Positions 14,379 through 16,522 of a stretch of DNA of 16,522 bases are shown in pieces. The stretch lies in contig JASEGF010000022.1 of NCBI GenBank assembly GCA_030017935.1, positions 1 to 16,522 on the forward strand, written 5' to 3'. The translations under genes were made by a program, and so were the position numbers. The notes under the pieces are model-generated. The model saw only the letters and a program-made list of their open reading frames with translations. It had not been told where the DNA came from and searched no databases. Within the stretch, counting starts at the first letter, position 1; every line of letters starts with the position of its first letter. The stretch is from Bacteroidales bacterium (GTDB lineage Bacteria; Bacteroidota; Bacteroidia; Bacteroidales; DTU049).

Positions 14379-15175
14379 TACAAATTCTTTAATAATCTAA
14401 CTTCACTATCTGTAAGATAACGCCATGTTCCACGTGGAACATTTTTTTTAGTAAGAGGACCAAACATAGTTCTATCAAGCATTAATACTTTATACCCTAA
14501 AGATTCAAAAATCTTTTTAACTATATGATACTGACCAGAATGAATAGCTATACCAACATAATTATGTGGTTTGTCTTCTATATAACTAATTTCATCGACT
14601 TTTATTTTGTGTCCATCTATAAATACACCATCAATAATTTTTTGCATATCATTGATTTTTAAATTTTTATCTAATTTTACTTCATAAATTTTTAAAATAT
14701 TTGATGTAGGATGAGTAAACTTACGAGTTAAATCCCCATCATTAGTGAATAATAAAATACCAGTAGTATTCCTATCTAATCTACCAACAGGATATACACG
14801 AAACTTTAAATCACCTAAAAGATTCATAACAGTTTTACGATTTTGAGGATCTTTTGATGTAGTGATATAATCCTTTGGCTTATTCATTAAAATATAAATC
14901 TTTTTTTCGGGTTTAATAGTTACATCTCCAATCATCACTTTATCCGATTCAGTAATTCTAGTGCCTAATTGAGTAATAATCTTTCCATTCACAGAAACAC
15001 TACCAGCTAATATCAAATCATCTGCCTCTCTTCTAGAACAATAACCACAATTAGCAATATATCTATTCAGTCTAATACCTTCATTTTCGGGTTTAGGATC
15101 TTTTCTAAACGAATTACTAGTGAAAAATTTTTTATTTTTCTCTCTCTCCTCATTATTCCTTCTAAATTCTTTCAT
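14378..15175 (-). CDS. rluB: RluB/RsuA-family rRNA pseudouridine synthase
   Basis: Enzymes of this family convert specific uridines in 23S (RluB) or 16S (RsuA) rRNA to pseudouridine. The 265-residue product has a charged, disordered N-terminal extension (1-32) and an S4 RNA-binding domain (about 34-80, with IRLNRYIANCGYCSRREADDLI). The catalytic domain contains ILMNKPKDYITTSKDPQNRKTV at 95-116 and GRLDRNTTGILLFTNDGDL at 131-149, with the catalytic Asp134. The end (IHSGQYHIVKKIFESLGYKVLMLDRTMFGPLTKKNVPRGTWRYLTDSEVRLL) is the family tail, but EGKNRQVRRM is changed to SGQYHIVKKI. RluB is favoured over RsuA by the arrangement, but the exact target base is inferred. It heads the unit with the next three genes. 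An exact parS site encodes its VPRGT (246-250). Confidence 0.9.
   Translation of the reverse strand: MKEFRRNNEEREKNKKFFTSNSFRKDPKPENEGIRLNRYIANCGYCSRREADDLILAGSVSVNGKIITQLGTRITESDKVMIGDVTIKPEKKIYILMNKPKDYITTSKDPQNRKTVMNLLGDLKFRVYPVGRLDRNTTGILLFTNDGDLTRKFTHPTSNILKIYEVKLDKNLKINDMQKIIDGVFIDGHKIKVDEISYIEDKPHNYVGIAIHSGQYHIVKKIFESLGYKVLMLDRTMFGPLTKKNVPRGTWRYLTDSEVRLLKNL
14426..14441. promoter_or_regulatory. parS: parS site (exact 16-bp ParB-binding consensus) inside the rluB-like gene
   Basis: TGTTCCACGTGGAACA is a perfect 16-bp palindrome identical to the ParB-binding site known from bacterial chromosomes such as Pseudomonas, and within the universal TGTTnCACGTGnAACA pattern. A 16-bp exact match is very unlikely by chance in a 16.5-kb AT-rich window. 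ParB spreading and SMC loading from here are the expected roles, and chromosomal parS sites cluster close to the replication origin. Confidence 0.88.
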
Positions 15176-15196
15176 ACTTAAAATATTTCATAATTA

Positions 15197-15204
15197 CAAA
15201 ATTA
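15197..15204 (-). promoter_or_regulatory. Candidate -7 element for the rluB-DUF4175 unit
   Basis: The minus strand reads TAATTTTG (exact TAnnTTTG), 21 bases before ATG 15175 and just past the T-tract of the terminator. Transcription of the unit would restart directly after termination of the upstream gene. No TTTG lies 19 bases further up, where the terminator stem sits. Confidence 0.35.
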
Positions 15205-15205
15205 C

Positions 15206-15235
15206 AAAAAAAAGGGGAATAAAGATTCCCCTTTT
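15206..15235 (-). terminator. Intrinsic terminator of the LytTR response regulator gene
   Basis: On the minus strand, AAAAGGGGAAT (15235-15225) and ATTCCCCTTTT (15220-15210) form a perfect 11-bp stem with a 4-base loop, and the T-run extends to 15206. This is a textbook Rho-independent terminator 21 bp after the regulator's stop codon. The plus-strand reading has an A-tract before the stem and only four T's inside it, so it works mainly for the minus strand. Confidence 0.88.
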
Positions 15236-15256
15236 CTAATAAAAAGTAAATACTTA

Positions 15257-16009
15257 TTAAACAAGATTTAATCTACTAAAAAGTTCTTTACGATACATTC
15301 CACCGATAGGGATTACTTTCATTTTACCTTCAATAACTAAATCTGGATATTTGATACTAAAGATTTTGTCTATACGTACTATATAGCTTCTATGCACACG
15401 TACAAACTCTTTAGCAGGTAATATACGTTGCATTTCTTTCATTGTTGAGTGTGTAGTATAGATATTATCAGCAGTATTGATAACAACATAATCTTTCAAA
15501 GCCTCTATATAGTAAATATCAGTAAATTTAATACGATTTAGTCTATAATCAGCACGAACAAATATGCTATCAGAATCACTTTTTTCTATTATCATACTTT
15601 TTAGCATATCACGTTCTTTGATGAGCTCTTGATCTTCTTTATATTTATTAAGAGCCATCTCTATAGTAGCTATCACTTCGTTTTCTTTAAAAGGTTTCAC
15701 AATATAACCATAAGGAATAGCTGATCTAGCTTTATCAATAGTATTTTCATCAGCATATGCTGTTAAAAATACTACAGGTATATTAGATTTTTCTCTAATT
15801 ACTTCAGCAGCCTGTATGCCAGACATATCACCTTTTAGCATAATATCCATAAGAATGATATCGGGTTCTAACTCATCAGCAGCTTGTACAGCAGCTTCAC
15901 CTGTAGGAAAAGCACCTACAACTTTATAACCAGCTTTTGTTAAGACATTTTCAATGTCTTTTGCGATGATAGCTTCATCTTCTACGATTAAAACTTTTGT
16001 CTTTGCCAT
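15257..16009 (-). CDS. REC-LytTR response regulator
   Basis: A 250-residue DNA-binding response regulator. The receiver domain (1-125) has the acidic pair E10-D11, the phosphorylated Asp55 (ILMDIML), Thr83 in FLTAYAD and Lys105 in VKPF, so it should be phosphorylatable. A short coiled linker (120-143) leads to a LytTR domain (about 147-250) with IYYIEALKDYVVI at 165-177, FVRVHRSYIVRIDKI at 202-216 and VIPIGGMYRKEL at 232-243. LytTR regulators bind direct repeats near -35 regions. No histidine kinase is adjacent, so the partner kinase must lie elsewhere. It is monocistronic: its own terminator follows, and 147 bp without a gene precede it. That upstream stretch (16010-16156) is very AT-rich and no exact TAnnTTTG promoter was found in it. 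Confidence 0.95.
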   Translation of the reverse strand: MAKTKVLIVEDEAIIAKDIENVLTKAGYKVVGAFPTGEAAVQAADELEPDIILMDIMLKGDMSGIQAAEVIREKSNIPVVFLTAYADENTIDKARSAIPYGYIVKPFKENEVIATIEMALNKYKEDQELIKERDMLKSMIIEKSDSDSIFVRADYRLNRIKFTDIYYIEALKDYVVINTADNIYTTHSTMKEMQRILPAKEFVRVHRSYIVRIDKIFSIKYPDLVIEGKMKVIPIGGMYRKELFSRLNLV

Positions 16010-16156
16010 AATTCAAATTTTTAAATTTTCGACAAAATTAAAAAATATTAATATATATACATAATTATTTATTAATAAATAGACTAAAAGATAAATATTT
16101 TATATAGTACAATATGTTTTATAGACTGAAATGATATTTTTTTACACTAATAAAGT

Positions 16157-16522
16157 TTATTGAACTATAAATGGCAAAGAAAATGAATCTTTATCTGTAA
16201 TAATATTCAATATATAAGTACCTCTATTATAATTAACAATATTTAATGTATAAACATTTTGATAGTCATTTATCGATTCATTTACAATTAAATTGCCTAG
16301 AATATCATAAACATTCAATATAAAAGAATTAATGTTAGACTTTTCTAAAATTATATTTATATAATCGGTAGCAGGATTTGGATAAAGATCAATATTTGTT
16401 TGTGAAATAATATAATTATTTATATCTGTACCACAAGCTCCTCTGCCATTTAACTCTGTAGGGCTTGTATTATTAGGATCTAACCAAGGTTTTAATTGCT
16501 TATCAGAAGTAGAGCCATTAGA
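16157..16522 (-). CDS. C-terminal part of a T9SS-exported protein, probably a trypsin/lysyl-endopeptidase-like protease (5' end beyond window)
   Basis: The minus strand is open from 16522 to the stop at 16159-16157, giving 121 residues in frame. The first 30 residues include KQLKPWLDPNNTSPTELNG, which closely resembles the end of trypsin-like lysyl endopeptidases and related T9SS-borne serine proteases (a ...L..WLDP..TG...L.G pattern). Then comes a linker, TDINNYIISQ, and a clear type A T9SS sorting domain: NIDLYPNPATDYINIILE, FILNVYDILGNLIV, NYNRGTYILNIIT and SFSLPFIVQ at the C-terminus. The protein should be secreted and anchored or released by T9SS. The catalytic domain is outside the window, so the protease call is an inference from the short tail; the T9SS domain itself is unambiguous. 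It has no start codon in the window. Confidence 0.85.
   Translation of the reverse strand, partial: SNGSTSDKQLKPWLDPNNTSPTELNGRGACGTDINNYIISQTNIDLYPNPATDYINIILEKSNINSFILNVYDILGNLIVNESINDYQNVYTLNIVNYNRGTYILNIITDKDSFSLPFIVQ

Overview
The window looks like a piece of a very AT-rich chromosome from the Bacteroidota or a close FCB-group relative. Several independent signs agree. There are two proteins with type IX secretion (T9SS) C-terminal sorting domains, a DUF4199 membrane protein, a DUF4175 giant protein and a REC-LytTR response regulator. Exact copies of the Bacteroidota -7 promoter element TAnnTTTG sit in front of several transcription units, and no Shine-Dalgarno-like starts stand out. Almost all genes lie on the minus strand; only a nitroreductase and a small transposase lie on the plus strand.

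Layout from left to right: a 14-bp-stem hairpin at the left edge; ychF (minus) divergent from a nitroreductase (plus); an IS200-like/REP-associated Y1 transposase between two almost identical 42-bp palindromes; an L-cysteine desulfidase/L-serine dehydratase-like CyuA gene; a compact minus-strand unit read DUF4199 -> GT2 -> GT4 -> GT9 -> TsaC/Sua5 (surface glycan assembly plus a tRNA-modification enzyme); a 374-bp gap holding a G-rich heptamer-like repeat island; a T9SS-exported protein; a tightly overlapping unit read rluB-type pseudouridine synthase -> unknown membrane-anchored protein -> DUF4175 giant coiled-coil protein -> small HATPase/anti-sigma-like protein; an intrinsic terminator; a LytTR response regulator; and, cut by the right edge, the C-terminal part of a T9SS cargo that resembles the end of a trypsin/lysyl-endopeptidase-like protease.

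The most notable hidden signal is a pair of parS-type centromere sites. One is an exact 16-bp match to the ParB-binding palindrome inside the rluB-like gene; the other is a 14-bp core match inside the DUF4175 gene, about 1.5 kb away. Both are read in the same frame as the peptide VPRGT. This suggests the segment lies near the chromosomal origin and is loaded by ParB/SMC. The second notable feature is the transposase with its flanking palindromes, which looks like a small REPtron or an IS200/IS605-type element.

No tRNA, rRNA or CRISPR array was recognised. Functions come from reading motifs by eye; no database search was run.
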